NCBI GenBank assembly: GCA_947625985.1
Contig: CANQQF010000013.1
Location: 1 to 39,320 of the forward strand
Direction of reading: 5' to 3'
DNA length: 39,320 bases
Source: an uncultured Clostridia bacterium
Lineage (GTDB): Bacteria > Bacillota_A > Clostridia > TANB77 > CAG-508
How positions within the stretch are numbered: the stretch's first letter is position 1; every line of letters begins with the position of its first letter. The translations under genes were made by a program, and so were the position numbers. This document shows, in pieces, positions 1 through 8,237 of the stretch. Under the pieces are notes generated by a model that searched no databases, was not told the DNA's origin, and worked only from the letters and a program-made list of their open reading frames with translations.

Positions 1-84
1 TTTCTATAAGTTTTTAATCACACCCGCACAGCGGGCGGTTGTTGTTTCGCTTCGCTTCACAAGGCTAAAGCGTAATAAAAAAAA

Positions 85-119
85 AGAAGTATCACTTAAA
101 AACGATACTTCTCTTTTTT
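85..119 (+). terminator. Hairpin followed by T-run
   Basis: AGAAGTATC (85-93) pairs with GATACTTCT (104-112) over a 10-base loop and is followed by CTTTTTTC. It reads as a rho-independent terminator for a plus-strand transcript entering from the left. The A-run before the stem lets it also serve minus-strand transcription from the flavodoxin gene. Confidence 0.6.
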
Positions 120-267
120 CTTCTGTTATTATTTCTTTTGTTTGCTTACTTTTATCTTCTGCTTTTTTTCTTCTGTTTCTTTTTCTTCTGTTCTTATTTA
201 TAATTATCTTTTGCTAATTACTTCTTCTGTTAATTTTTCATTTGCATTTTTTTAATTCTTCTTCTGG
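118..267. repeat. TTCTTCTGTT short direct repeats in a pyrimidine-rich gap
   Basis: The gap between the first gene and the left terminator is almost pure C/T on the plus strand. It holds four exact copies of TTCTTCTGTT (118, 168, 183, 222) and partial copies near 155 and 257. Read on the minus strand they encode runs of Thr-Glu-Glu and Lys, but every frame has stops. This may be a decayed low-complexity coding tail or simple slippage; I see no gene. Confidence 0.45.
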
Positions 268-271
268 ATTT

Positions 272-817
272 TTATTCAACATCTTTTATAGAAAATCCTA
301 AATCATATGCTTTTTTCATAGCAGGAGAATTATCTTTCATTTCTCCCTTTTCAAAGACATTTATTCCATATACATATCCTTTTAATTCAACATTCTTTAG
401 GCTATCTAGAAAACCTTCTATTGAACTCATTGCATTATCAAATGCTTCTTCCCTTCTATCAGCACATGTACCCAAAAAATAAAAATCTTTATCATGGATT
501 AAATGATATACTGGTAATGTTCTATCTATAAATGTCTTCAATTGTCCTGATATATTATAAAAATATATTGGTGAAGCAAATACTAATACATCAGAATTTA
601 CAATCTTTTTTAATATTTTATTTACTCCATCTTTATGAAAACATTTTCCTGTTTTTTCACATTTTTCACAACCTGTACAGTACTTTAGATTTTCTTTTAA
701 TGTGATTAATTCTACTTCATTACCTGCTTTTTCTGCTCCTCTTTTGAACTCTTTACATAGCATATATGAATTTCCATTTTCTCTAAAAGATGATGATATT
801 ATAACTACTTTTTTCAT
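272..817 (-). CDS. Flavodoxin-family NAD(P)H-dependent FMN oxidoreductase
   Basis: This 181-residue protein has the flavodoxin-like fold of the NADPH-dependent FMN reductase / iron-sulfur flavoprotein group. The N-terminus (VVIISSSFRENGNS, residues 4-17) is the FMN phosphate-binding loop. A cysteine cluster CxxCxxC-x4-C (about residues 48-59) is typical of the Fe-S flavoprotein branch. FASPIYFYNISGQLKTFIDR (about 80-99) is the second flavin-contact segment. It probably reduces flavin or small substrates in the cytoplasm; the substrate cannot be read from sequence. It has its own promoter at 841-868 and a good ribosome site (AGAAGG). A homologue lies, truncated, at the far right end of the window. 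Confidence 0.85.
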   Translation of the reverse strand: MKKVVIISSSFRENGNSYMLCKEFKRGAEKAGNEVELITLKENLKYCTGCEKCEKTGKCFHKDGVNKILKKIVNSDVLVFASPIYFYNISGQLKTFIDRTLPVYHLIHDKDFYFLGTCADRREEAFDNAMSSIEGFLDSLKNVELKGYVYGINVFEKGEMKDNSPAMKKAYDLGFSIKDVE

Positions 818-840
818 AAGTCTTCCTTCTTTTTTTTTTT

Positions 841-868
841 ATTATAGCATTAAAAAAAAATCTGTCAA
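841..868 (-). promoter_or_regulatory. Sigma-A-type promoter of the flavodoxin gene
   Basis: On the minus strand TTGACA (868-863) is followed after 16 bases by TATAAT (846-841), both perfect consensus boxes, about 25 bases before the start codon at 817. The gene can therefore be transcribed independently of the two genes upstream. Confidence 0.8.
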
Positions 869-885
869 TATTATTTTTTATTTTT

Positions 886-1467
886 TTATTTTTTTATGAT
901 TTCATTTTCTTTATACCACTTTGCAAATTCTTTCATGGAATCTACTGATTCATATTTTATTCTTTTAGCCCTCTCTTCCTCATTCATCTGTGCTAAGGTT
1001 TTATCATATCCATAAGGTTGATATATATACCATAAATCTGACCATTTCTTCTCAGAATCATTTCCCAATTTCTGTCTAGAGATTGTTCCTTCATGTTTTC
1101 CCATAAATTGGTGTAACTCTTTACCATCATAGTAAGATAAGCATTCTGTGAATCTACATTTTCTGTTTTCTTTTCCTTCCATTAATTTCAAAATACCATC
1201 TACTCCTACGGTATCTAAAGCAAAATTTACAAACGCTCTGGGAAATCCATCTAATTCATCTATCCAAAAGCCACAATCCAAAGATATACATGGTCTCTTT
1301 ACTAATTTATATGCCTCTTCAACTTTATATTTTGAAATGTATTTTATATCATCACTACGTGGTTCTTCCAATTCATATTCATATATTTTAAAATTAACTT
1401 CTTTTAATTGCTTTTTTGCAGATGCAATTTTTCCTTTATTATGTGTTACAAATATTACTTCATTCAT
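886..1467 (-). CDS. HAM1/RdgB-like non-canonical purine NTP pyrophosphatase
   Basis: The 193-residue product begins EVIFVTHNKGKIASAKKQL, matching the TxNxxK nucleotide-binding start of the Ham1/RdgB inosine triphosphate pyrophosphatase family. A conserved central segment follows (ISLDCGFWIDELDGFPRAF, about 62-80), which aligns with the family's SGL.v..L.G.PG.YS region in divergent form. Family members hydrolyse dITP/XTP to monophosphates and keep deaminated purines out of DNA. The start ATG at 1467 has AAGGAG seven bases upstream. It lies 48 bases downstream of the UDG-like gene and is probably co-transcribed with it. It is more divergent than housekeeping RdgB, so substrate preference is uncertain. 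Confidence 0.82.
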   Translation of the reverse strand: MNEVIFVTHNKGKIASAKKQLKEVNFKIYEYELEEPRSDDIKYISKYKVEEAYKLVKRPCISLDCGFWIDELDGFPRAFVNFALDTVGVDGILKLMEGKENRKCRFTECLSYYDGKELHQFMGKHEGTISRQKLGNDSEKKWSDLWYIYQPYGYDKTLAQMNEEERAKRIKYESVDSMKEFAKWYKENEIIKK

Positions 1468-1515
1468 ATTTTATCTCCTTTTACTTCCATTTATTTTTAT
1501 TAATATATTAAAAGC

Positions 1516-2178
1516 TTACGCCGTTTTTCTTATTTCATTTTCAATTATCCATTTTATATCTTCAATTGATTTATCAATATTAAATCTTCCATTCCCTACA
1601 GGGTAATATACTGAATAACAATTGTATTCTTTTCCATTTATACTGCTCATAAATCTTTTTTTTCTACATTTTGAAACAGAGATTTTTTCATTTAATACGA
1701 TTGAACTAACTTGATTTCCAAATAATATTATTGTTTTTGGGTTAATAATTTCTATTTCTTTTTTTAATAAATCTAAGTATTTTTCATAAACACAATTAGG
1801 TAGTTCTCGTGCATCGATTTGAGTACATTTTCCTAGATTTGTTATAAAATATTTATGTTCTTTCACATCATCATACACTTCTTCAGCAAACTTTTCTGTC
1901 CACTCAGAACCTTTAATTGCTTTTATCTTATTATAAATATCTTCATTCATCAAATCTAATCTATAAAACAAATCCCAAATATTTTTTGTACCTATCCATG
2001 GAGATTTAATTCCTTTCCATTCTTTAGATGATGCTATATTTCGCCCCGTTGGGTTCATAAACACAAAACATATATCAGGATTTTTTATACATCCTCCACT
2101 ATAAATAGAATCTAGTTCTTTTGCTCCATATCTTTTTTGCAAATCATCATATTTTTGTTTTAGTTCTTCTAGTTTCAT
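1516..2178 (-). CDS. Uracil-DNA glycosylase family protein
   Basis: I start this gene at ATG 2178 (MKLEELKQKYDD, 220 residues) because GGAG sits 10 bases upstream, whereas the longer frame runs through the promoter at 2219-2247. Motifs resemble the divergent UDG superfamily: CFVFMNPTGRN near the N-terminus (motif A position), SPWIGTKNIWDL, FITNLGKCTQIDARELPN, IILFGNQVSS, and YYPVGNGRFNIDKSIEDI near the C-terminus. These superfamily enzymes remove uracil from DNA, but here the usual catalytic Asp/Asn and His loops are not classical, so activity is inferred from family only. It is the first gene of a likely two-gene operon with the HAM1-like gene, a DNA/nucleotide hygiene pairing. Confidence 0.75.
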   Translation of the reverse strand: MKLEELKQKYDDLQKRYGAKELDSIYSGGCIKNPDICFVFMNPTGRNIASSKEWKGIKSPWIGTKNIWDLFYRLDLMNEDIYNKIKAIKGSEWTEKFAEEVYDDVKEHKYFITNLGKCTQIDARELPNCVYEKYLDLLKKEIEIINPKTIILFGNQVSSIVLNEKISVSKCRKKRFMSSINGKEYNCYSVYYPVGNGRFNIDKSIEDIKWIIENEIRKTA

Positions 2179-2218
2179 AATCTTTTCTCCTATTTTTATC
2201 GTTTTTACGAACATATGT

Positions 2219-2247
2219 ATTGTATCACTGTTTTTACAAAGATTCAA
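2219..2247 (-). promoter_or_regulatory. Promoter of the UDG-like / HAM1-like operon
   Basis: Minus strand TTGAAT (2247-2242), 17-base spacer, TACAAT (2224-2219) with an upstream TGA extended element. Its position supports the internal start at 2178 for the UDG-like gene. Confidence 0.6.
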
Positions 2248-2267
2248 TATTTTTTGATAATTATTAG

Positions 2268-2294
2268 TAAAAAAGATCTCTTTTAAGAGATCTT
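2268..2294 (-). terminator. Terminator after cytidine deaminase
   Basis: AAGATCTCTT and AAGAGATCTT form a 10-bp stem with a two-base loop (2273-2294) followed on the minus strand by TTTTTT. It starts within the stop codon of the deaminase gene. Confidence 0.75.
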
Positions 2295-2682
2295 AATATT
2301 TTATATACATTTCTGGTAATAAATCTTTTAATTTGTAAATTCTATTTTCATCTACCATAACTTCAGTTTCATGGTTCTTACTATCTATCATACGAATTAA
2401 TTCTCTACATCTTCCACATGGTGGATAAATCTTTCCCTTTGAAGAATAAGCAACTATTTTCTTAATTTGAGTTTCATTATTTTTTAACATTTCTGCTATT
2501 GCTGCATATTCTGCACAATTACCTAAAGAACACTCAAATTCTACACTTATTCCTGTATATATATTTCCTTTTTCTGTTAATAATGCACAACCAACATGTC
2601 CATAAGATGTATATTCGTTTAGTATCTTCTTTCTAGCTATTCTTTTAGCCTCTTTTATTAGATTTTCAAATTCTATATCCAT
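2293..2682 (-). CDS. cdd: Cytidine deaminase
   Basis: This 129-residue protein has the zinc-binding signature of the cytidine deaminase family: CAEYAAIAEM (Cys, Ala, catalytic Glu at about residues 56-58) and PPCGRCRELI (two Zn cysteines at about 90 and 93). Length matches the small homotetrameric CDA class. It deaminates (deoxy)cytidine to (deoxy)uridine in pyrimidine salvage. The sequence YTSYGHVGCALLT corresponds to the substrate-binding N-terminal strand. Blasticidin-S-deaminase-like enzymes share these motifs and are the main alternative. It is flanked by terminators at 2268 and 2742, so it is probably monocistronic. The ribosome site is AAAGGAG. Confidence 0.87.
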   Translation of the reverse strand: MDIEFENLIKEAKRIARKKILNEYTSYGHVGCALLTEKGNIYTGISVEFECSLGNCAEYAAIAEMLKNNETQIKKIVAYSSKGKIYPPCGRCRELIRMIDSKNHETEVMVDENRIYKLKDLLPEMYIKY

Positions 2683-2741
2683 AACAACAAACTCCTTTCA
2701 AAATCAGCGTTTTATTATTGTACCATAAAATTAACAAAAAA

Positions 2742-2760
2742 GGAAGTCATTAAGACTTCT
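2742..2760 (-). terminator. Terminator after malQ, probably bidirectional
   Basis: GGAAGTC (2742-2748) pairs with GACTTCT (2754-2760); both sides are flanked by A/T runs (AAAAAA and TTTTTT), so it may work in either direction. Confidence 0.75.
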
Positions 2761-2770
2761 TTTTTATTAT

Positions 2771-4093
2771 CTATTTAAAATCTTTTATTCTTTCCTTAAA
2801 ATCATTAAAATCTACAAGTTTCCATGACCAATTTTCAGGAGTCTCAATTCCTGGAATATTTATTCTTGCACTATCATCTAAACCTAGTATATCTTGAACA
2901 GTTATAATTGCTATTTTTGCTTTACATTTTGAACAATATTGCATAATTCCAATATTAACATTTATATCATAACATTCATTTCTTCTTAAAAATTCTTTCA
3001 ACCTTTCTTTATTATTATCATCTAATGATTTATACCATCCATGTATCGTTTGGCAATCATGATTTCCTGGAAATACCAATACGTTTTCAGACTCATTATC
3101 TCTATCATAAAGATTGTATAAATCTATAGTAAATTGTAATATTTTTTGTCTTGTAAATCCATAATGTTCTCTCAATTTAATTGTTTCTTCTCTAATGTCA
3201 CCTAAATCTTCTATTATAAAATCTTCTACTTTTATATTTGAGTCTTTGAATAATTCATCAAAAAAAGCATAGCTTACACCATCTACATAAAAACCTTCTT
3301 TTCCTGATTTTCCAATTGGTATTTTAAAAAACGAATCATATCCTCTAAAATAATCTACTCTAATTTTATCAAATATTTTTAAATAATATTTAAATCTTTT
3401 TACTAAGTATTTAAAATTATCTTTTTTCATATTTTCTATATTATATACTGGACTTCCCCATTTTTGCCCATCACTATTAAAATAATCTGGAGGAGTTCCA
3501 GCTTCATAAGTAAATTTTCCATCTTTCATATCAAAACATTCTGGATGATATTTTGTTTCACATGAATCAAAAGGTGGATAGACTGGCATGTCTCCAATTA
3601 TCTCTATATTCTTTTTGTTCGCATAATCTTTAAGTTCTAACCATTGTTTATATAACATATATTGTAAAAATAAATGATATTCTTTTGTATTACCCTTTTT
3701 CTCGCTTATAAATTCTGCATATTCATTAATTTCTTGATTTTTAATAAATTCCTCATATTCTTTGTTTTTTCTAAACTTTTTCAAGGCTTCTTTATAATAT
3801 TTTTCTTTAAAGCCATCATATACAACTCTATCTTTTTCTTCTATTGTTTCTATACTTTTAATTAAGCCATAATCTTTTAATTTATCTAAAGATATGTAAC
3901 TTTCTTCTAGTGCATAATAGCTATATGGTGAGTATGGAAGCCCGTCACATGCATTTATCGGTAGAATTTGCCAATATTTCATATTGTTTTCTTTCAATAT
4001 ATCTATAAATTCATATGCTTCTTTTCCAAAATCTCCTATTCCATATTTACTAGGAAGAGAAAATATTGGAAGTAATATTCCTTTTTCTTTCAT
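2771..4093 (-). CDS. malQ: 4-alpha-glucanotransferase (amylomaltase, GH77)
   Basis: This 440-residue GH77 enzyme transfers alpha-1,4-glucan segments between maltodextrins, usually in maltose or glycogen metabolism in the cytoplasm. The three catalytic acids are visible: Asp247 in RVDYFRG (nucleophile), Glu295 in IEDLGD (acid/base) and Asp346 in GNHDCQT (transition-state stabiliser; usually GTHDNDT). GIGDFG at 18-23, GDMPVYPPFDS at 167-177 and the PPDYF...GQKWGSPVY block at 201-217 (the 250s-loop region) are typical. It is about 50 residues shorter than most MalQ proteins, with short loops rather than a missing domain. No other maltose or glycogen gene is nearby. Confidence 0.93.
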   Translation of the reverse strand: MKEKGILLPIFSLPSKYGIGDFGKEAYEFIDILKENNMKYWQILPINACDGLPYSPYSYYALEESYISLDKLKDYGLIKSIETIEEKDRVVYDGFKEKYYKEALKKFRKNKEYEEFIKNQEINEYAEFISEKKGNTKEYHLFLQYMLYKQWLELKDYANKKNIEIIGDMPVYPPFDSCETKYHPECFDMKDGKFTYEAGTPPDYFNSDGQKWGSPVYNIENMKKDNFKYLVKRFKYYLKIFDKIRVDYFRGYDSFFKIPIGKSGKEGFYVDGVSYAFFDELFKDSNIKVEDFIIEDLGDIREETIKLREHYGFTRQKILQFTIDLYNLYDRDNESENVLVFPGNHDCQTIHGWYKSLDDNNKERLKEFLRRNECYDINVNIGIMQYCSKCKAKIAIITVQDILGLDDSARINIPGIETPENWSWKLVDFNDFKERIKDFK

Positions 4094-4204
4094 ATCTTTT
4101 CCTCTTTCGTTTATTTTCTCATTATATATTTTTAAAATAATTATAATATATATGGGTAAAAAATACTACACTATGAAGATATTTTATTTTTAATATTCAT
4201 CTTT

Positions 4205-5557
4205 TTATTTTAAATTTAACACTGCCACACACTCAATATGGCTTGTAAATGGAAACATATCAACTGGATTTATACTTTTTATTTCATATGTTTTTTCTAG
4301 TTTAGCTAAATCTCGCATTAAAGTTGCCGGGTTACAACTAATATATACTACTTTCTTAGGAGCAGTTTTTATTATATTTTTTATACTTGTATCATCAAGT
4401 CCTTTTCTAGGTGGGTCAACCATTATAATACTAGGAGTAACTTGTTTAAGTATTTTTGTTAATTCTTCTTCAACATCACCTGCAAAAAATTCAATGTTTT
4501 CAATATTATTAATTTTTCCATTTTCTTTTGCCGCTTCTATTGCCTCTTTAACAATCTCTATACCATAAACTTTTTTTGCATATTTTGCCATAAAAATCGA
4601 GATTGTACCTATTCCACAATATAAATCAAAAACAATATCCTCTTTTGTTATATTAGCTTTTTCTACAGCTAATGAATATAGTTTTTCAGTTTGAATTGGA
4701 TTTACTTGATAAAATGAAAGTGGAGAAATCTTAAATGTATACTCTCCTAATTTATCCTCTATATATCCTTCTCCATATATATTTATATTTTCATTTCCTA
4801 ATATAACATTTGTATTTTTTTTGTTTATATTTTTAACAATTGTTTTTATATTTGGAAATTTACTTATTAATTGTTCAACCAATTCTTTTTCTTTTTTTAT
4901 TTCATTACCATTTATTACCAACACACACATTATTTCTTTTGTCTTTATTCCTATTTTTGTTACTATGTGCCTAACTAGTCCTTTTTTTGTTTTTTCATCA
5001 TAAATACTGATATTGTTTTTTACTATAAAATCAAAAATAAATTTTGCTATTTCTTCTGTTCCTTGATTTTGTATCATACATGTTTTTATTGGTATTATCT
5101 CATGAGTTCTATTTGCAAAAACTCCCATTACTGGTTTGCCTTCTCTATTCTTTCCTAATGGATACTGTGCTTTATTTCTATAATGATATGGATTTTCCAT
5201 TCCAATTGTTCCTTCTACTTTTAGTTTGTTTATAAGCATTTTATCTACTAAACTTTGTACTGCATTTTGTTTCATTTTTAAGGTTTCTGCATATTCTACA
5301 TGTCTTAGACTACATCCTCCACATCTTTTATATGTTTCACAATCACTTTCTTTTCTATATTTAGATTTAGTTATAATTTCTACTATTTTTCCAAAAGCAT
5401 GTGATGACAATACTTTAACAATAAGAATTTTTAGTTTCTCACCTTTTATTGCATTAGGAATAAAAATTGTAAAATTATTTATTTTTGCAATCCCTTCTCC
5501 TTGAAATCCATTATCTATAATATCTACTATATATTCTTTATTTTTTTCTACAGGCAT
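4205..5557 (-). CDS. rlmD: 23S rRNA (uracil-5-)-methyltransferase, RlmD/RumA type
   Basis: This 450-residue SAM-dependent methyltransferase makes m5U in 23S rRNA (U1939 in E. coli numbering; Gram-positive homologues may also act at U747). The N-terminal TRAM domain spans about residues 1-60. A [4Fe-4S] cluster set is seen as Cys73, Cys79, Cys82 and probably Cys160. The SAM-binding motif DLYCGIGTIS is at 311-320, VDPPRKGLD at 380-388 and the catalytic cysteine at 408 in ISCNPATLMRDL. All parts are present and length is normal. An extended -10 (TGGTATAAT, around 5583-5590) lies just upstream. Whether it is RlmD, RlmC or a dual RlmCD enzyme cannot be told from sequence. Confidence 0.93.
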   Translation of the reverse strand: MPVEKNKEYIVDIIDNGFQGEGIAKINNFTIFIPNAIKGEKLKILIVKVLSSHAFGKIVEIITKSKYRKESDCETYKRCGGCSLRHVEYAETLKMKQNAVQSLVDKMLINKLKVEGTIGMENPYHYRNKAQYPLGKNREGKPVMGVFANRTHEIIPIKTCMIQNQGTEEIAKFIFDFIVKNNISIYDEKTKKGLVRHIVTKIGIKTKEIMCVLVINGNEIKKEKELVEQLISKFPNIKTIVKNINKKNTNVILGNENINIYGEGYIEDKLGEYTFKISPLSFYQVNPIQTEKLYSLAVEKANITKEDIVFDLYCGIGTISIFMAKYAKKVYGIEIVKEAIEAAKENGKINNIENIEFFAGDVEEELTKILKQVTPSIIMVDPPRKGLDDTSIKNIIKTAPKKVVYISCNPATLMRDLAKLEKTYEIKSINPVDMFPFTSHIECVAVLNLK

Positions 5558-5601
5558 TTTCTCCCTCTTTTCTAATGAATAAATTATACCACATAAGTAA
5601 A

Positions 5602-5630
5602 AAAATCAACAACTGTAAATTGTTGATTTT
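5602..5630 (-). terminator. Terminator of the Nudix/ABC-F/phosphoesterase operon
   Basis: AAAATCAACAA (5602-5612) and TTGTTGATTTT (5620-5630) form an 11-bp stem with a 7-base loop flanked by A/T runs on both sides. It closes the transcript ending with the phosphoesterase gene. Confidence 0.8.
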
Positions 5631-5640
5631 TTTACTTTTA

Positions 5641-6483
5641 TTATATCTTATTTATGTCCACTCCAAGTCTTTCATAATTGGCGTTTATCTTAGCCATGTT
5701 TCTATACCTACCTTCAGTTAATTCATTTATATACGTTTCTTTATCAACTTCTATATTTAAGTCTGAATCTTCTAATTCTTTTTTCATATTATATGGAATT
5801 TTTATAAATTGAAATGAAATTTCTGATGTGTATTCTTTACTTCCATATTCTCCTTCCATTACCATATAGCAAATTCTAGTTGTTTCCAGTAAGTTGCTGT
5901 CTTTTTTATCATTTCTAATTGCATTAAAAGAATTTCCTACACTTCCTACATTTATTAAAGTTTTGTTATATAATCTACTCATAAATTGATCATGTATATG
6001 TCCATATATTACAACGTCAGCAATTTCTTGAGAGTTAGTTTTTTCAGTTGGTAAAAACATTTTATATTTCGTTTCTATATCATCCATATCTATTACCGGT
6101 TGATTATCAACATCTGGTCTAGCATGAAACATTCTTACTAAACTTCCACTCATATAGAACTCATAACAAAAAGGTAATTTAAATAAATATTTTCTATCTT
6201 CTTCACTTAAACTTTGTCTTACCCAATTATATCTTTCTGCTTGTTCCTTTGTTCTTGGAAGGTTGATATTTTTCTCATCTGTAAAATGTCTATCGCAATT
6301 TCCTCTTAATATAACATCACAATTTTCTCTTACTAGGTCTAAACATTCTTTTGAGTGAACTCCTTTTGCTATAGTATCTCCTATGCAAATTATTTTATCA
6401 ATATTTCTTCTACTTATATCTTCTAATGTTGTTTTTAATGCTTCTAAGTTACCATGTATATCTGATATAACTGCTATTCTCAT
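5641..6483 (-). CDS. Calcineurin-like metallophosphoesterase (YfcE/PrpE-like)
   Basis: This 280-residue protein has the full set of calcineurin-type metal-binding motifs: SDIHGN (7-12), CIGDTIAKG (about 33-41), LRGNCDR (about 59-65), YGHIHDQF (about 159-166) and NVGSVGNSF (about 176-184). These bind two metal ions and hydrolyse phosphomono- or diesters; the physiological substrate is unknown. Its C-terminal 80 residues extend beyond the core fold and contain EGRYRNMAKINANYERLG. It lies 14 bases after the ABC-F gene with GGGGAG as ribosome site, so it is co-transcribed with it and is the last gene of the operon. Confidence 0.85.
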   Translation of the reverse strand: MRIAVISDIHGNLEALKTTLEDISRRNIDKIICIGDTIAKGVHSKECLDLVRENCDVILRGNCDRHFTDEKNINLPRTKEQAERYNWVRQSLSEEDRKYLFKLPFCYEFYMSGSLVRMFHARPDVDNQPVIDMDDIETKYKMFLPTEKTNSQEIADVVIYGHIHDQFMSRLYNKTLINVGSVGNSFNAIRNDKKDSNLLETTRICYMVMEGEYGSKEYTSEISFQFIKIPYNMKKELEDSDLNIEVDKETYINELTEGRYRNMAKINANYERLGVDINKI

Positions 6484-6497
6484 ATTTCCACTCTCCC

Positions 6498-8060
6498 CTA
6501 TATCTCTATGATTTTAGTTTTTATTTTATTAATAAAATATCTATCATGTGAAACAAATAATATTGTTCCTTTATATTCAATCAATGTTTGCTCTAATAAT
6601 TCTCGTGTTGATATATCTAAATGGTTTGTTGGTTCATCTAATATTAAAAAATTAACATCTTTTATCATTAACTCGGCAAGTTTTATTCTAACCTTTTCTC
6701 CACCAGAAAGTTTTGAAAGTTTTTTAAATACATCTTCTTTATAAAACATAAACTTTGCTAAATATGTTCTAATTTCATTCTCATTCGCTCTATATTGTTT
6801 TATGAAATATTCGAAAATTGTTTCTTCTTCATTATTAAATTTAATTTCTTGTGGAATATATCCTATTCTTACACTATTTCCTATTTCTATTTTACCACTA
6901 GTTTCTCTTTCTTCTCCTACAATTATTTTTATTAACGTACTTTTTCCTGACCCATTTTTTCCTTTTAAACAAACTTTTTCTCCATTATATACATTAAAGC
7001 TAACGTTATTAAAAACATCTTTTTCTCCATATCTTTTTGAAAGATCTTTTATTTTTAATACATCTTTTCCAGATCTTTCTCCAGATTTAATTTTTAATTC
7101 TATTTTCTTTTTATTTAATGATACTTTTTCAAGCACTTGCATTTTCTCTAATCTTTTTTCAATACTTTTAGCACGTTTAAAAAATAATTCATTTTTGGCC
7201 AATTCTCCAAAACTTCTTAATTTTTTTATTGATTCTTTCATTTTTGCTATTTGCTTTTGTTGGTTTTTATACACTTCAAATTGCGCTAATGTTCTTCGTT
7301 CATCTTCCTCTAAAAAATATGTATAATTTCCATAATAGATTTTTTCTTTTCCATTCTCTAAGAGTATTGTCTTTGTTGATACTTCATCTAAAAAGTATCT
7401 ATCATGTGAAACCAGTATTATTGTTCCTTTATATGATTTCATAAAACTTTCTAACCATTCTAATGTCTCTATATCTAAGTGATTTGTTGGTTCGTCAAGT
7501 AATAATATATCTGGACTAGTTAGCAATATCTTAGCTAAGTTTACAATTGTTTTTTGTCCACCACTAAGTGAATTATATTTACTGTCTAATATATTTTTAT
7601 CAAGCTTAAATCCAGAACATATCTTTTTAAACTTTTCTTCTACTTCATACCCACCTTTTGATATGAATTTCTCTTGAATTTTTCCATATTTGTTTATTAA
7701 TTTTTGTAGTTCATATTCACTTTGTTTTAAAGTCATTTTTTCCTCAATTGTTTTCATTTCTTTTTCTATAATATTAATGTCTTTGAAACTTTCTTGCATA
7801 AATTTAGAAACTATTAAACTATCTTCTTCATCTTTATATATTTGATTTAACATGCCTATTGTAGCATTTTTTCTTATATTTATAGTTCCTGAATCTGGTT
7901 TTTCTTCTCCATAAATTATTTTCAATATTGTACTTTTTCCAGATCCATTTGCTCCAATTAATGCAATTCTTTCTCCTGTTTTAACTTCAAAACTCAAACC
8001 ATCTAAAATATTTTTTAATCCAAAATTCTTTTTTACATTATTCAATTCTACTTCTATCAT
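6498..8060 (-). CDS. ABC-F family ATPase, possible ribosome-protection protein
   Basis: This 520-residue protein has two ABC domains and no membrane segment, as in the ABC-F family that acts in the ribosomal E site. Domain 1 has Walker A GANGSGKST (36-44), signature LSGGQ (165-169) and Walker B LLLDEPTNHLD (186-196). Domain 2 has GKNGSGKST (about 370), LSGGE and LILDEPTNHLD. Between them is a charged helical linker (about 245-330) with FFKRAKSIEKRLEKM, typical of ABC-F proteins. Antibiotic-resistance members (Lsa/Vga/CplR-like) and housekeeping translation factors share this layout. The structured leader with a short peptide ORF immediately upstream (8098-8231) is how resistance ABC-F genes are often induced, and that tilts the call. 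Actual drug resistance is not shown by sequence. Confidence 0.85.
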   Translation of the reverse strand: MIEVELNNVKKNFGLKNILDGLSFEVKTGERIALIGANGSGKSTILKIIYGEEKPDSGTINIRKNATIGMLNQIYKDEEDSLIVSKFMQESFKDINIIEKEMKTIEEKMTLKQSEYELQKLINKYGKIQEKFISKGGYEVEEKFKKICSGFKLDKNILDSKYNSLSGGQKTIVNLAKILLTSPDILLLDEPTNHLDIETLEWLESFMKSYKGTIILVSHDRYFLDEVSTKTILLENGKEKIYYGNYTYFLEEDERRTLAQFEVYKNQQKQIAKMKESIKKLRSFGELAKNELFFKRAKSIEKRLEKMQVLEKVSLNKKKIELKIKSGERSGKDVLKIKDLSKRYGEKDVFNNVSFNVYNGEKVCLKGKNGSGKSTLIKIIVGEERETSGKIEIGNSVRIGYIPQEIKFNNEEETIFEYFIKQYRANENEIRTYLAKFMFYKEDVFKKLSKLSGGEKVRIKLAELMIKDVNFLILDEPTNHLDISTRELLEQTLIEYKGTILFVSHDRYFINKIKTKIIEI

Positions 8061-8097
8061 TTTTATATCTCCTTATCTTCTTAATTTTTATAAGTAT

Positions 8098-8166
8098 AAC
8101 GAGATATAAGTGCTATATTTATTAACTATTACAACCCCTATAGCAAGTTATCTCGTTGTAATAGTT
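8098..8166 (-). promoter_or_regulatory. Mutually exclusive hairpins in the ABC-F leader
   Basis: Reading the minus strand, AACTATTACAAC (8166-8155) is a perfect 12-bp match to GTTGTAATAGTT (8135-8124). Overlapping it, AACGAGATA (8157-8149) plus GCTATA (8144-8139) pairs with TATAGC (8117-8112) plus TATCTCGTT (8106-8098). The first hairpin's 3' arm lies inside the loop of the second, so the two compete or form a pseudoknot. TATCTC (8106-8101) can also pair with GAGATA of the ribosome site (8071-8066). This is the layout of a translational attenuator. No U-run terminator is present. Confidence 0.6.
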
Positions 8167-8222
8167 TCACATGCGAAGCTTCGTACTTCTATTTTCCTTT
8201 CAAACTCTTCTCTTTTATTCAT
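8148..8222 (-). CDS. Putative 24-residue leader peptide of the ABC-F gene
   Basis: A short ORF starts at ATG 8222 (MNKREEFERKIEVRSF...) and ends TAA at 8148. The sequence AAAGGA lies eight bases before the ATG; an in-frame ATG at 8231 is also possible but lacks spacing. Its last codons (ACT ATT ACA ACG AGA) are the 5' arms of the competing hairpins at 8098-8166. It starts 15 bases after the stop of the second Nudix gene. A ribosome paused in the middle of the ORF would cover the 12-bp hairpin arm and let the second stem form. It could instead be chance or the remnant of a decayed gene. Confidence 0.5.
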   Translation of the reverse strand: MNKREEFERKIEVRSFACETITTR

Positions 8223-8237
8223 TTCATTCATCCTTTC

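Noticed and set aside
118..267. TTCTTCTGTT repeats as a CRISPR array
   Set aside because: Copies are only 10 bases and irregularly spaced (50, 15 and 39 bases), with no unique spacers of uniform length.
2179..2247. Upstream 23-codon extension of the UDG-like gene
   Set aside because: It runs through a good promoter, and the internal ATG at 2178 has its own ribosome site.
8098..8166. ABC-F leader as a rho-independent terminator
   Set aside because: Stems are strong but no U-run follows either, so transcription attenuation is unlikely; translation control fits better.
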